NCBI RefSeq assembly: GCF_013870525.1
Contig: NZ_JACBXD010000005.1
Span: 62,001-126,000, forward strand
Direction of reading: 5' to 3'
Source: Amycolatopsis pittospori
GTDB taxonomy: Bacteria > Actinomycetota > Actinomycetes > Mycobacteriales > Pseudonocardiaceae
Length of the DNA stretch: 64,000 nt
The translations under genes and the position numbers were made by a program. Below are positions 33,149-42,557 of this stretch, piece after piece. Positions within the stretch are counted from its first letter, which is position 1. Each line of letters begins with the position of its first letter. The notes under the pieces were generated by a model. That model had not been told where the DNA came from, did not search any database, and saw only the letters and a list, made by a program, of their open reading frames with translations.

Positions 33149-33754
33149 ATGCCAGCGGACCTCCCCGGCATCGTCCGGTTGCGCGACCGGCGCGAGGCGC
33201 TGACGTTGCGCACGATCCTGACCGCGGCCCGCGGGCTCTTCGCCGAACGCGGGTACGCGCGGACGCCGATCCGCCTCATCGCGCAGGAAGCGGGCGTGTC
33301 GACGCAGACGGTCTACGCCCATTTCGGTTCGAAGGCCGGGGTCCTCGGCGGGCTCGTCGACCTCCTCGACGACGAGGCCGGGATCCACGACCTCGTCGCC
33401 GAGGCGCGGCGGACCGACGATCCGGTCGCGCTGCTCGGCCTGCTGGCCACGGTCGCCCGCCAGGTCCGGGAACGCTGCGGTGACATCGTCACGATGCTGG
33501 GCTCCGGTGCGGCCGTCGATCCGGACATCGCCGCGACGCAGGTCGAGGGCGCGCGGCGCAACCGTCTCGGGATCGAGATGGTGATCGACCGCGTCCGGAA
33601 GGGCGGCCGCGAGGTGGTACCCCGGGCGGCCGACATCGCCGTCGCCCTGATGGGCGCGGGCGTCCACGCCGACCTCGTCACCGAGGCCGGCTGGAGCCAC
33701 GACGACTACGAAACCTGGCTCAAGGACACCTTGGTCACGTCGCTGCTTCGGTGA
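33149..33754 (+). CDS. TetR/AcrR family transcriptional regulator
   Basis: 201 aa. The N-terminal helix-turn-helix is clear at about residues 18-62 (RTILTAARGLFAERGYARTPIRLIAQEAGVSTQTVYAHFGSK). The C-terminal domain is helical with the usual length. The start ATG follows a GAGGAG ribosome binding site. It is divergent from an SgcJ-like gene, with the dyad at 33117-33131 between, so that gene is the probable target. The 3' end overlaps the convergent hydrolase gene by 49 nt. Confidence 0.87.
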   Translation: MPADLPGIVRLRDRREALTLRTILTAARGLFAERGYARTPIRLIAQEAGVSTQTVYAHFGSKAGVLGGLVDLLDDEAGIHDLVAEARRTDDPVALLGLLATVARQVRERCGDIVTMLGSGAAVDPDIAATQVEGARRNRLGIEMVIDRVRKGGREVVPRAADIAVALMGAGVHADLVTEAGWSHDDYETWLKDTLVTSLLR

Positions 33755-34818
33755 CGCAAGGTCTTGTCGAAGAACGCCGAGAGGTGGGCGCGCTGGGTGG
33801 CGACGCTCCGCGCCGGGTCGACGGTGCCGATGAACGCGGCCGGAGCGTTGCCCAACTGCGGCAACAGGGTCTGGTAGTCGGTGTAGCTGAAGTGTTCACC
33901 GTCCGGTAGACGGGTTTCCCGGGTCCAGCCGCGCTGGTTCTTCTGGAACTCCTGCCACGACGTGTCCGACGCGGCACTGTGGTCGCCCGCGCTCATCAGC
34001 AGGAACGGCCGGTCCAGCCCTTCGTTCACGACGCGCCCGAAGAGCCGCTGCGACTGCGAGTAGGCCATGCTGCCGTCAAGGTTCGCCCCGGCGTCGACGC
34101 GCCGGTCGGACACCATCGTCTCGCCCGCCGTGAACCCACCGGCGGAATGGCCGAACATGCCGACCCGGGACAGGTCGACGCCTTTCCCGGCCAGCGAGTC
34201 GAGGACGAACCGCGTGTCCTGGACACGCGTCTCCATGAGCCGCTTCGACACCTCGATGCTCGAAGGCGGCAAGGCCTTCTTCGCGACGCGGCCGCCGGGG
34301 AACTCGACAGCCTCGGCCTCGTGCGTGTGGTCGATGGCGACCACGACGTAACCCTCGCTCGCGAGCTGTTCCATCTGCGTGGTGCCGTGCGACCGCGACA
34401 AGGTGCCGCCAGGCGAATAGAGCACGACGGGCCGTTTGCCGCCGATCGGGGGCGCACCGACGCGGGCGTTGGTGGGGAACCGGTAATCGAGCCGATCCGC
34501 GTCGATGCCCAGCTTGACGGCGTCACCTTCGGCCACCGCTTTCGCGACACCTGGCGCCATGTACGGCGCCTTCGGCTTCACGCTCGGCAGCGCCGGATAC
34601 CGCACGGTGAGCATCAGTTCCCGCGTGACACCCGGAACCCAGGGATCCCGGCGGGAGTGATCGATCAGGTGGAGGTCGGTGCTGCCGACCAGGTACGGGC
34701 CGGTGGGCGCGGGCAGGCCGAGGCGGACGGGGGCCGCCGACGCGGACGGCGTGACGAGGGCGGCGGGCAAGGCGAGAGCGGTGGCGAATACGCCGGCCCG
34801 GCGCAGAGTTCGTTTCAT
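33706..34818 (-). CDS. Secreted alpha/beta hydrolase, PAF acetylhydrolase-like
   Basis: 370 aa with a signal peptide at residues 1-28 (RRAGVFATALALPAALVTPSASA). The oxyanion area is PVVLYSPGG (about residue 132), the nucleophile GHSAGGFTA (about residue 223), an acidic residue in the MSAGDHSAA segment (about residue 278) and a His in DGEHFSYTDY (about residue 308). The arrangement resembles bacterial platelet-activating-factor acetylhydrolase-like lipases. A substrate cannot be given. Convergent overlap of 49 nt with the TetR gene. A family C palindrome lies 95 nt upstream of its start. Confidence 0.8.
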   Translation of the reverse strand: MKRTLRRAGVFATALALPAALVTPSASAAPVRLGLPAPTGPYLVGSTDLHLIDHSRRDPWVPGVTRELMLTVRYPALPSVKPKAPYMAPGVAKAVAEGDAVKLGIDADRLDYRFPTNARVGAPPIGGKRPVVLYSPGGTLSRSHGTTQMEQLASEGYVVVAIDHTHEAEAVEFPGGRVAKKALPPSSIEVSKRLMETRVQDTRFVLDSLAGKGVDLSRVGMFGHSAGGFTAGETMVSDRRVDAGANLDGSMAYSQSQRLFGRVVNEGLDRPFLLMSAGDHSAASDTSWQEFQKNQRGWTRETRLPDGEHFSYTDYQTLLPQLGNAPAAFIGTVDPARSVATQRAHLSAFFDKTLRHRSSDVTKVSLSQVS

Positions 34819-34912
34819 GGCAACGAACGTAGGGACCGAGCGGGTGCCGGGACATCGGGAAGATCACCCGTCCCGACCCTGGGATCACCTGCGGGTGACG
34901 CCCTCACCCTCG

Positions 34913-34980
34913 CCCGCGTTTAGTCCTCTGGATGCGGTAGTTGCACGCGCAAGTACCGCATTCAGAGGACTAAACGCGGG
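34913..34980. repeat. Long inverted repeat (palindrome family C, copy 1)
   Basis: A 27-nt arm, 34913-34939, pairs with 34954-34980 with a single G-T position; the interior TTGC/GCAA can pair further around ACGC. The arm core is TTTAGTCCTCTGGATGCGG. A near-identical element lies at 62225-62290. It follows the fadD17-like gene (stop at 34983, minus strand) and can terminate it, and precedes the hydrolase gene on the same strand. Confidence 0.85.
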
Positions 34981-34982
34981 GA

Positions 34983-36488
34983 TCAGGGGTATCGCAGTTC
35001 CCAGGCATCCCCGACACCCTCGGCGGCCAGCTCCCGTTTGAGTACCTTGTGTGTCGCGGTCCGTGGCAGCTCCTCGACCACCCGCACGAACCGGGGGCGT
35101 TGCTTCGGGCCGAGATCACCTTGTGCCGCAACGAAAGCGGCGATCTCGGCCGCGTCGACCGGCGTCCGGCAGACCAGTGCGGCCATCACCTGGTCGCCCA
35201 CGCGCGGGTCCGGGACGCCGTACACGGCCGCCTCGCTGACGGCGGGATGCCGGACGAGCGCGCGTTCGATCGGGGCGGTGCCGAGGTTCTCGCCGTCGAC
35301 GCGCAGCCAGTCGCCGAGCCGCCCGGCGAAGTGGCAGTAGCCGTCCGCGTCGAGGTAGGCCAGGTCGCCGGTGTGGTACATCCCGTCGCGCATCCGCTCG
35401 GCCTCGGCCTCGGGATCGCCGTAGTAGCCCGCGAAGAAGCCCGCGCCGCCGGTGTTGACCAGTTCGCCGACCGCCTCGGCGGCGTTGAGCAGCTTCCCGC
35501 CGGAGTCGAATTCCGCCGGGGGACAAGGCTTCCCGGTTTCCGGGTCGAGCACCGCGACGCCGTCGAGCAGACGCCCGAGCGAGCCTGGGGGAGTGGTGGC
35601 GTCCCGGCCGAAGTTCACACCGCCTTCGGTCGAGCCGAACGCGTCGACGACGTGACAACCGAACCGCCTGCCGAAGCGGGCGAGGTCGGCCTCCGCGCCT
35701 TCGTTGCCGTAGACCAGTTTCAGTGGGTTGTCGGCGTCGTCGTCCCGCTCGGGTGTGGCGAGCACATAGGACAGTGGCTTGCCGACGTAGTTCGCGTAGG
35801 TCGCGCCGAACTTCCTGACGTCCGGAAGGAAACCGGAGGCCGAGAACCGCCGCCGCACCGCGATGCCGGCGCCCGCGGCGAGCCCGACCGACCAGCCCGC
35901 CATGATGGCGTTGGAGTGGAACATCGGCATCGACACGTACACGGTGTCCTCGGTGGACAAACCGAACCGGGCGGCCAGCATCTCACCGGGGAAGGCGACC
36001 TTGGCGTGCGTGCAGCGGACGGCCTTCGGATCACCGCTGGTGCCGGAGGTGAAGATCAGCATCAGCAGGTCTTCGGGCTTCGCCGTCACCGGCACCACGG
36101 CCTGCCGCAACGGTTCGAGGTCGTCCAGCCGCAGCACCGGGACGCCGACCTCGGCGAGAAGCGGCAGGTGGTGGTCCTCGGCGAACACGATCTCGCAGTC
36201 GGCCAGCGCGACGTCGCGGGCCAGCGCCGCGCCCCGGCGCGTCGGGTTCAGACCGACCAGGACATGCCCCGAGAGCGCGGCTCCGCCGAGCAGGAACGAG
36301 AACTCGGGCACGTTGTCCGCCAGCAGCCCGAAATGCCCGCCGGGACGCAGGATCCCGGCGAGCGCGGCGGCGTACCCGGTGCAGGCTTGGACGTGGTCCG
36401 CCCAGGACCAGCGCCGGTCCTCGAACAACAGCCCGGTCGACGGGTCCTCCGCCCGCGCGAGCAGGAGTTCCGTGACCGTGGCGGTCAT
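34983..36488 (-). CDS. fadD17: Acyl-CoA synthetase, FadD17-like (steroid side-chain)
   Basis: 501 aa; the ATG at 36488 overlaps the fadE27-like stop (ATGA). Adenylation motifs are complete: LMLIFTSGTSGDPKAV (about residues 152-167), DAFGSTEGG (about residues 295-303), YHTGDLAYLDADG (about residues 383-395) and the terminal catalytic Lys in THKVLKREL (about residue 485). It joins CoA to a carboxylate with ATP. Order fadE26-fadE27-fadD17 next to fdxD and mce4 matches the mycobacterial sterol locus, where FadD17 is linked to steroid side-chain intermediates. The exact substrate is inferred from this context. Confidence 0.85.
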   Translation of the reverse strand: MTATVTELLLARAEDPSTGLLFEDRRWSWADHVQACTGYAAALAGILRPGGHFGLLADNVPEFSFLLGGAALSGHVLVGLNPTRRGAALARDVALADCEIVFAEDHHLPLLAEVGVPVLRLDDLEPLRQAVVPVTAKPEDLLMLIFTSGTSGDPKAVRCTHAKVAFPGEMLAARFGLSTEDTVYVSMPMFHSNAIMAGWSVGLAAGAGIAVRRRFSASGFLPDVRKFGATYANYVGKPLSYVLATPERDDDADNPLKLVYGNEGAEADLARFGRRFGCHVVDAFGSTEGGVNFGRDATTPPGSLGRLLDGVAVLDPETGKPCPPAEFDSGGKLLNAAEAVGELVNTGGAGFFAGYYGDPEAEAERMRDGMYHTGDLAYLDADGYCHFAGRLGDWLRVDGENLGTAPIERALVRHPAVSEAAVYGVPDPRVGDQVMAALVCRTPVDAAEIAAFVAAQGDLGPKQRPRFVRVVEELPRTATHKVLKRELAAEGVGDAWELRYP

Positions 36489-37558
36489 GCCGGATCCGCG
36501 GCCAGCAGGTCGCCGAGTCCGCGCAGTTGCGCGGTCGCGCCGCCCAGGGTGAACTCGAGCCGTTTCGCCGCCACGAAATAACGGTGCAGCGTGTGGTCGA
36601 CGTCGATCCCGACGCCGCCGTGGACATGGACCGCGGTGTGCGCGACCCGGTGCCCGGCCTCGGCCGCCCAGAACTTCGCCGTCGCGACCTCCTCCGCCGC
36701 CGGAAGTCCCTCGCTCAGCCGCCAGGCGGCCTGCCACAACGTCAACCGCACGGCCTCGACGTCGACATACGCGTCGGCGAGCCGTTGCCGCACCGCCTGG
36801 AAGCTCCCGATGAGATGGTCGAACTGCTTCCGTTCACGCGCGTACGCCGCGGTCAGTTCCAGTGCGCGCTCGACGACGCCGAGCTGCTGGGCGCACACAC
36901 CGATCGTGCCGCGCAGCCGCAGCCATTCGCCGATGTCGCCCAGGGAAACCGCGGATTTCGCACCGGTCAGTTCGACGAGCGCCGCGTCGGCGTGGTCGAC
37001 CGTTCGCTGCGGCGAGACGGTCACGGCGTCCCGGTCGAGCAGGAACACCTGGTGTCCGCCGTCGATGGCCGCTTCGACGAGGAACCCGTGGGCGAACGCG
37101 CCCGAGGCCACCGCGGTCTGCGCGCCGGTCAGCCGCCAGCCGTCGCCGTCGGCTTCGGCGGTGAACCCGCAGGGCACGCCGAAGTCCGGCAGCGCCACCG
37201 CGAGCACCTGCTCGCCGCGGAAGACCGGGACGATCCAGCGCTCGGCCAGCCGTCCGTCGCCGAACTCGGCGACCGCCGCCGCGCCTTGGACGACCGACGT
37301 CAGATAGGGAACGGGGGCGACCGCGCGGCCGATCTCGGCCAGCACGGAGCACTGCTCCAGCAACCCGAAACCACCGCCACCGACGGTCTGCGGCAGCGCG
37401 GCGTCGACGACCCCGGCCTGCGCCAGCGCCTTCCACAGCGGGGCGTCGTAGCCGCCGGAACCGTGCGGCCCCAGGACGTCCGGGGTGACCTTGTCCGTCA
37501 GGATCCGCCGCGTCAGCGACGCGAGGTCCGTCTGCGCTTCGGTGAGCGTGAAGTCCAT
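36485..37558 (-). CDS. fadE27: Acyl-CoA dehydrogenase subunit, FadE27/ChsE5-like
   Basis: 357 aa. ATG 37558 is preferred to the preceding TTG because AGGAGG lies 5 nt before it. The acyl-CoA dehydrogenase fold is seen: an N-terminal helical domain, middle beta domain (LTGAQTAVASGAFAHGFLV) and C-terminal helices with the FAD-binding HVHGGVGIDVDHTLHRYF. The usual catalytic Glu position is not evident, consistent with being one half of a heteromeric ChsE-type enzyme that forms a shared active site with FadE26. It sits between fadE26 and fadD17, overlapping the latter by 4 nt. Confidence 0.85.
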   Translation of the reverse strand: MDFTLTEAQTDLASLTRRILTDKVTPDVLGPHGSGGYDAPLWKALAQAGVVDAALPQTVGGGGFGLLEQCSVLAEIGRAVAPVPYLTSVVQGAAAVAEFGDGRLAERWIVPVFRGEQVLAVALPDFGVPCGFTAEADGDGWRLTGAQTAVASGAFAHGFLVEAAIDGGHQVFLLDRDAVTVSPQRTVDHADAALVELTGAKSAVSLGDIGEWLRLRGTIGVCAQQLGVVERALELTAAYARERKQFDHLIGSFQAVRQRLADAYVDVEAVRLTLWQAAWRLSEGLPAAEEVATAKFWAAEAGHRVAHTAVHVHGGVGIDVDHTLHRYFVAAKRLEFTLGGATAQLRGLGDLLAADPA

Positions 37559-37567
37559 CAATGCCTC

Positions 37568-38749
<1,182 letters not shown>

Positions 38750-38807
38750 CCGTCACCTCTGCCGTCGGTGCTCGTTACTGGTGCCATAGCCGCTCGCGGC
38801 GGTAGGG

Positions 38808-38821
38808 TAGAACCTGTTCTA
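38808..38821. promoter_or_regulatory. KstR operator (perfect consensus) in the fadE26/fdxD divergent promoter
   Basis: TAGAACCTGTTCTA is an exact palindrome and matches the established KstR consensus TnnAACnnGTTnnA at every fixed base. It lies 59 nt before the fadE26 start and 32 nt before fdxD. KstR is the TetR-family repressor of cholesterol catabolism in mycobacteria and rhodococci, released by steroid CoA thioesters. The kstR gene itself is not in this window. Confidence 0.9.
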
Positions 38822-38852
38822 GTTGTACCAGGTGTGGCGGCGAGGAGGGAAT

Positions 38853-39044
38853 ATGGAGATCGACGTCGACCGCTCGCTCTGCGAGGCGAACGCGATCTGT
38901 GTCGGCTTCGCGCCCGAGGTCTTCGATCTCGACGACGAGGAAGAGCTGGTCCTCGCGTCGGCCGAGGTTCCTCAGAATCAAGTAGAACGTGTTTCTCAAG
39001 CTGTCGCGAGTTGCCCGAAGAATGCGCTGCTCATACGTGGTTAG
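38853..39044 (+). CDS. fdxD: [3Fe-4S]-type ferredoxin, FdxD-like
   Basis: 63 aa, ATG after GAGGAGGG. Cluster ligands are visible in DRSLCEANAICVGFAPEVF (Cys-x5-Cys) and VASCPKNAL near the C-terminus (Cys-Pro), i.e. three cysteines, as in [3Fe-4S] ferredoxins that serve cytochromes P450 and related enzymes. In mycobacteria fdxD lies at the same place between fadE26 and the mce4 side of the sterol locus. Its redox partner is not in the window; a sterol oxidation step is the likely role. Confidence 0.9.
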   Translation: MEIDVDRSLCEANAICVGFAPEVFDLDDEEELVLASAEVPQNQVERVSQAVASCPKNALLIRG

Positions 39045-39086
39045 CGGTGTTCATCTGGGCCTTGCGTGTAGCGAGAACAGATTCTA
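38983..39086. promoter_or_regulatory. Two degenerate KstR-like sites ahead of the SDR-yrbE-mce genes
   Basis: TAGAACGTGTTTCT at 38983-38996, inside fdxD, keeps AAC and GTT with the right spacing but differs from the consensus at the last base. GAGAACAGATTCTA at 39073-39086, in the 70-nt gap before the next start, matches less well (two fixed bases differ). They may be weak additional KstR sites for the downstream genes. This is inference from resemblance alone. Confidence 0.4.
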
Positions 39087-39114
39087 GTGTGTCCGAGAGG
39101 CAAGGAGGCCCGGA

Positions 39115-39999
39115 GTGAGTTTGGACGGCAAGACGGCCATCGTGACCGGAGCCGGGGCGGGACTCGGCCGGGCGGAGGCGCTGGCGCTGGCCGCGGCGGG
39201 TGCCTCGGTGGTGGTCAACGACGTCTCGGCCGCGGCTCGGACCGTGGCCGACGAGATCGAGGCCGAAGGTGGCAAGGCCTTCGCGGTCACCGGTGACGTG
39301 TCGGAATCCGCGACGGCGGACGCGCTGCTCACCGCCGCCGTCGACCATTTCGGCGGCCTGCACATCGTGGTCAACAACGCGGGCGTCCTGCGCGACCGGA
39401 TGCTGTTCTCGATGTCCGACGACGACTGGGACACCGTGCTCGGCGTCCACCTGCGCGGGCATTTCCTGCTTTCCCGCAACGCCGGGGCGTACTGGCGCGA
39501 CAAGTCCAAAGTAGACGGCGTGCCGGTGTACGGCCGCGTGGTCAACACCGCGTCGGAGTCGTTCCTGCTCGGCGCCCCCGGTCAGCCGAACTACGGTGCG
39601 GCCAAGGCCGGGATCGCCGCGCTGACCGTCTCCACCGCGCGCGGCCTTTCCCGCTACGGCGTCCGCGCCAACGCGATCTGCCCACGCGCCCGCACCGCGA
39701 TGACCGAGGCCGTCTTCGGAGCCGACGCACCGGAGGGGCTCGACCCGCTCTCGGTCGACCATGTCGCGCCGTTCGTGTCCTTCCTCTGCGGACCCGAGTC
39801 CGACCGGATCAACGGCCAGGTGTTCCTCGTCTACGGCGGGATGGTCGCGCTCATGCGGCCGCCGTCGGTGGAACAGCGGTTCGACACCGTCAACGGCACC
39901 TGGACCACCGACGAACTCGTCGGATGCGTGGGCGGCTACTTCGCCGACCGCGACCCGGAACGCATGTTCTCCGCGTCCGAAATCATGTCGCTGCCATGA
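39115..39999 (+). CDS. Short-chain dehydrogenase of the sterol locus (Rv3502c-like)
   Basis: 294 aa, GTG start after AAGGAGG. SDR features: TGAGAGLGRAEA (about residues 11-22) for NAD(P), NNAG (about residues 89-92), catalytic Ser in NTASESF and YGAAKAG (Tyr/Lys, about residues 162-168). The C-terminal extension (about residues 245-294) with TTDELVG...DRDPERMFSASEIM is longer than in simple SDRs. It resembles the mycobacterial enzyme beside mce4, thought to act as a hydroxyacyl-CoA or 17-beta-hydroxysteroid dehydrogenase. It sits in the same place, between fdxD and yrbE4A. Confidence 0.82.
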   Translation: MSLDGKTAIVTGAGAGLGRAEALALAAAGASVVVNDVSAAARTVADEIEAEGGKAFAVTGDVSESATADALLTAAVDHFGGLHIVVNNAGVLRDRMLFSMSDDDWDTVLGVHLRGHFLLSRNAGAYWRDKSKVDGVPVYGRVVNTASESFLLGAPGQPNYGAAKAGIAALTVSTARGLSRYGVRANAICPRARTAMTEAVFGADAPEGLDPLSVDHVAPFVSFLCGPESDRINGQVFLVYGGMVALMRPPSVEQRFDTVNGTWTTDELVGCVGGYFADRDPERMFSASEIMSLP

Positions 40000-40015
40000 C
40001 CGAGGAGATGATGTA

Positions 40016-40777
40016 GTGGGCAGGCTCGATGGCAAGGTCGCCCTGATCACCGGCGGTGCCCGGGGTCAGGGTGAGGCGGCCGCTCGGCTGTTCGTCGCCG
40101 AGGGCGCGCGTGTGGTGATCGCCGACATCAACGACCTCGACGGCAAGAAACTCGCCGCCGACCTCGGCGAATCGGCCGTCTACCAGCATCTCGACGTCGG
40201 TGACGAGGCCGAATGGGATGCCGCGATCGAACGCGCCCAGAGCGAGTTCGGACCGCCGACCGTGCTGGTCAACAACGCCGGCATCCTGCATTTCTCGGAA
40301 CTGGGCAAGACGACGCTGGCCGACTACGAACGCGTCATCCGGGTCAATCAGATCGGGACGTTTCTCGGGATGCGTTCGGTCGTTGAACCGATGACCGGGG
40401 CCGGAGGCGGCTCGGTCGTGAACGTGTCCTCTGTGGAAGGACTCGCCGGGATGCCTTTCCTCGTCGCCTACACCGCGAGCAAGTTCGCGATCCGCGGCAT
40501 GACCAAGGTCGCGGCGCTCGAACTCGGCGCGAAGAACATCCGGGTCAATTCGGTCCATCCCGGCGCGATCGACACGCCGATGGTCGCCGCCGCGGCGGGC
40601 GGGCAGAAAGTCGACATGTCGTGGGTCGGCAAGAAGGTCGCCCTGGGCCGGGTCGGGCAGCCGGAGGACATCGCCAAACTCGTGTTGTTCCTGGCCAGTG
40701 ACGAGAGTTCGTACTGCACGGGCGCGGAGTTCGTCGCCGACGGCGGCGCCACCGCGACGCACGCACTCAAGTTTTGA
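40016..40777 (+). CDS. Short-chain dehydrogenase, 3-alpha/20-beta-hydroxysteroid type (FabG3-like)
   Basis: 253 aa, GTG start 8 nt after GAGGAG. NAD loop GGARGQGEAAA (about residues 12-22), NNAGIL (about residues 87-92), Ser in NVSSVEGLAG and YTASK (about residues 150-154) are intact, and the end ASDESSYCTGAEFVADGG is a family hallmark of the 20-beta-hydroxysteroid dehydrogenase / FabG3 group. It oxidises or reduces steroid hydroxyl or keto groups with NAD(H). It lies between the Rv3502c-like SDR and yrbE4A, an addition to the mycobacterial gene order as I know it. Steroid is the likely substrate by context. Confidence 0.84.
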   Translation: MGRLDGKVALITGGARGQGEAAARLFVAEGARVVIADINDLDGKKLAADLGESAVYQHLDVGDEAEWDAAIERAQSEFGPPTVLVNNAGILHFSELGKTTLADYERVIRVNQIGTFLGMRSVVEPMTGAGGGSVVNVSSVEGLAGMPFLVAYTASKFAIRGMTKVAALELGAKNIRVNSVHPGAIDTPMVAAAAGGQKVDMSWVGKKVALGRVGQPEDIAKLVLFLASDESSYCTGAEFVADGGATATHALKF

Positions 40778-40921
40778 TCGGGCGCGAAGCGCCTCCGTTG
40801 AGGGTGGCGGCGGGGGCATGGATGGATTGAGGCGGAGGTGCCGAGAGCAGAGTGAACACCGCTAACGCAATGGGGCGTCGGCGGGTGGAGTAAGACTCGG
40901 GGCAAAGGACTGGGAGGTTCT

Positions 40922-41707
40922 GTGGGAGCGACGGCGTCTGCCCCGGGAATCGGTGCGCTCACACAGGTCGGCAGGCTCGCGACCTTGTCGTGGGAGGTCC
41001 TGCGCGCGATCTTCAAGCGTCCGTTCCAATTCCGCGAATGGATCCAGCAGTGCTGGTTCTTCGCCAGCGTCACCATCCTGCCGACGGCATTGGTCGCGAT
41101 CCCGTTCGGCGCGGTCATCGCACTGCAACTGGGTTCGCTGACCCAGCAGATCGGCGCGCAGTCGTTCACCGGCGCGGCCAGCGCGCTCGCGATCGTGCAG
41201 CAGGCGAGCCCGCTGATCACCGCGTTGCTGGTGGCGGGCGCGGGCGGCAGCGCGGTCTGCGCCGACATCGGCGCCCGCAAGATCCGCGAAGAGATCGACG
41301 CGATGGAGGTGCTCGGGGTCAACCCGATCCAGCGCCTGATCGTGCCCCGCGTACTCGCCGCGATCGTGGTTTCGGTGCTGCTGAACGGTTTGGTCAGCGT
41401 CGTCGGTGTGCTCGGCGGCTACTTCTTCAACGTCGTCATGCAGGGCGGGACCCCGGGCGCGTACCTCGCCAGCTTCAACGCGCTCGCGCAGGTGCCGGAC
41501 CTGTGGATCAGCGAGATCAAGGCGCTCCTCTACGGCTTCGTCGCCGGGGTGGTCGCGGCGTTCCGCGGGCTGAACCCGGCGGGCGGGCCGAAGGGCGTCG
41601 GCGACGCGGTGAACCAGGCCGTGGTCATCACGTTCCTGCTGCTGTTCCTGATCAACGTCGTGCTGACCGCGATCTACCTGCGGATCGTGCCACCGAAGGC
41701 GATGTGA
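40922..41707 (+). CDS. yrbE4A: MlaE-type permease subunit YrbE4A
   Basis: 261 aa, GTG start. About five hydrophobic segments; SVTILPTALVAIPFGAVIALQLG, then the conserved SAVCADIGARKIREEIDAMEVLGVNPIQRLIVPR loop (about residues 115-148) that contacts the ATPase in MlaE-type ABC permeases. It forms, with YrbE4B, the inner-membrane channel of the Mce4 importer. The ATPase (MceG/Mkl) is normally encoded elsewhere and is absent here. It is preceded by a 144-nt gap that may hold a separate promoter; no KstR consensus was found in it. Confidence 0.93.
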   Translation: MGATASAPGIGALTQVGRLATLSWEVLRAIFKRPFQFREWIQQCWFFASVTILPTALVAIPFGAVIALQLGSLTQQIGAQSFTGAASALAIVQQASPLITALLVAGAGGSAVCADIGARKIREEIDAMEVLGVNPIQRLIVPRVLAAIVVSVLLNGLVSVVGVLGGYFFNVVMQGGTPGAYLASFNALAQVPDLWISEIKALLYGFVAGVVAAFRGLNPAGGPKGVGDAVNQAVVITFLLLFLINVVLTAIYLRIVPPKAM

Positions 41708-41708
41708 A

Positions 41709-42557
41709 ATGGCCGCCGAACCCGCTGTCACGGACCGGACTCTCGAGATCATCGCGCGCCCCGGCGCGATGCTGGAGGGATTCGGGCGGCAGCTGTCCTT
41801 CTACTTCCGGGCGCTGGCCTGGACTCCGCGCACGATCCGGCGCTACGGCCGGGAGGTCTTCCGCCTGCTGACCGAAGTCAGCTTCGGCACCGGCGCGCTC
41901 GCGGTGATCGGCGGGACGCTCGGCGTGATGATCGGGATGACGCTGTTCACCGGGCTCATCGTCGGCCTGCAGGGCTATTCCGCGCTCAACCAGCTCGGCA
42001 CCGCCGCGCTGACCGGGTTCATCTCCGCCTACTTCAACACCCGCGAGGTCGCGCCGCTTTCGGCCGGGCTCGCGCTCTCGGCCACCGTCGGCTGCGGGTT
42101 CACCGCGCAACTGGGCGCCATGCGGATCTCGGAGGAGATCGACGCGCTCGAAGTGATGGGCGTGCCGAGCATGCCGTACCTCGTGACGACGCGGGTGATC
42201 GCCGGCGTCACCGCGGTCATCCCGCTCTACGCCGTCGGCCTGCTCTCGTCCTACCTGGCCTCACGGCAGATCACCATCTGGCTCTACGGCCAGTCCGCCG
42301 GCACCTACGACCATTACTTCACGCTGTTCCTGCCGCCCGAAGACGTGCTGTGGTCGTTCCTCAAGGTGATCATCTTCAGCGTGCTCGTCATCCTTTCCCA
42401 TTGCTATTACGGCTACACCGCCAGCGGCGGGCCCGCCGGGGTCGGCGTCGCCGTCGGCCGTGCCGTGCGGACGGCGATCGTGCTCATCTCGGTGCTCGAC
42501 TTCTTCCTGAGCCTCGCGATCTGGGGCGCCACGACGACGGTGAGGATTTCCGGTTGA
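41709..42557 (+). CDS. yrbE4B: MlaE-type permease subunit YrbE4B
   Basis: 282 aa, ATG one base after the yrbE4A stop. The conserved ATPase-contact loop LGAMRISEEIDALEVMGVPSMPYLVTTR (about residues 137-164) lies between hydrophobic helices, as in its partner, and GSTASGGPAGVGVAVGRAVR-type residues are near the end (YTASGGPAGVGVAVG). It makes the Mce4 permease heterodimer with YrbE4A. The stop overlaps the TTG start of mce4A (TTGA). Confidence 0.93.
   Translation: MAAEPAVTDRTLEIIARPGAMLEGFGRQLSFYFRALAWTPRTIRRYGREVFRLLTEVSFGTGALAVIGGTLGVMIGMTLFTGLIVGLQGYSALNQLGTAALTGFISAYFNTREVAPLSAGLALSATVGCGFTAQLGAMRISEEIDALEVMGVPSMPYLVTTRVIAGVTAVIPLYAVGLLSSYLASRQITIWLYGQSAGTYDHYFTLFLPPEDVLWSFLKVIIFSVLVILSHCYYGYTASGGPAGVGVAVGRAVRTAIVLISVLDFFLSLAIWGATTTVRISG

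Noticed and set aside
33149-33754. TetR gene near the sterol locus considered as kstR
   Set aside because: The helix-turn-helix and the rest do not resemble KstR, and the operator candidate has a 3-nt spacer rather than KstR's 2-nt spacer. It pairs with an SgcJ-like gene instead.
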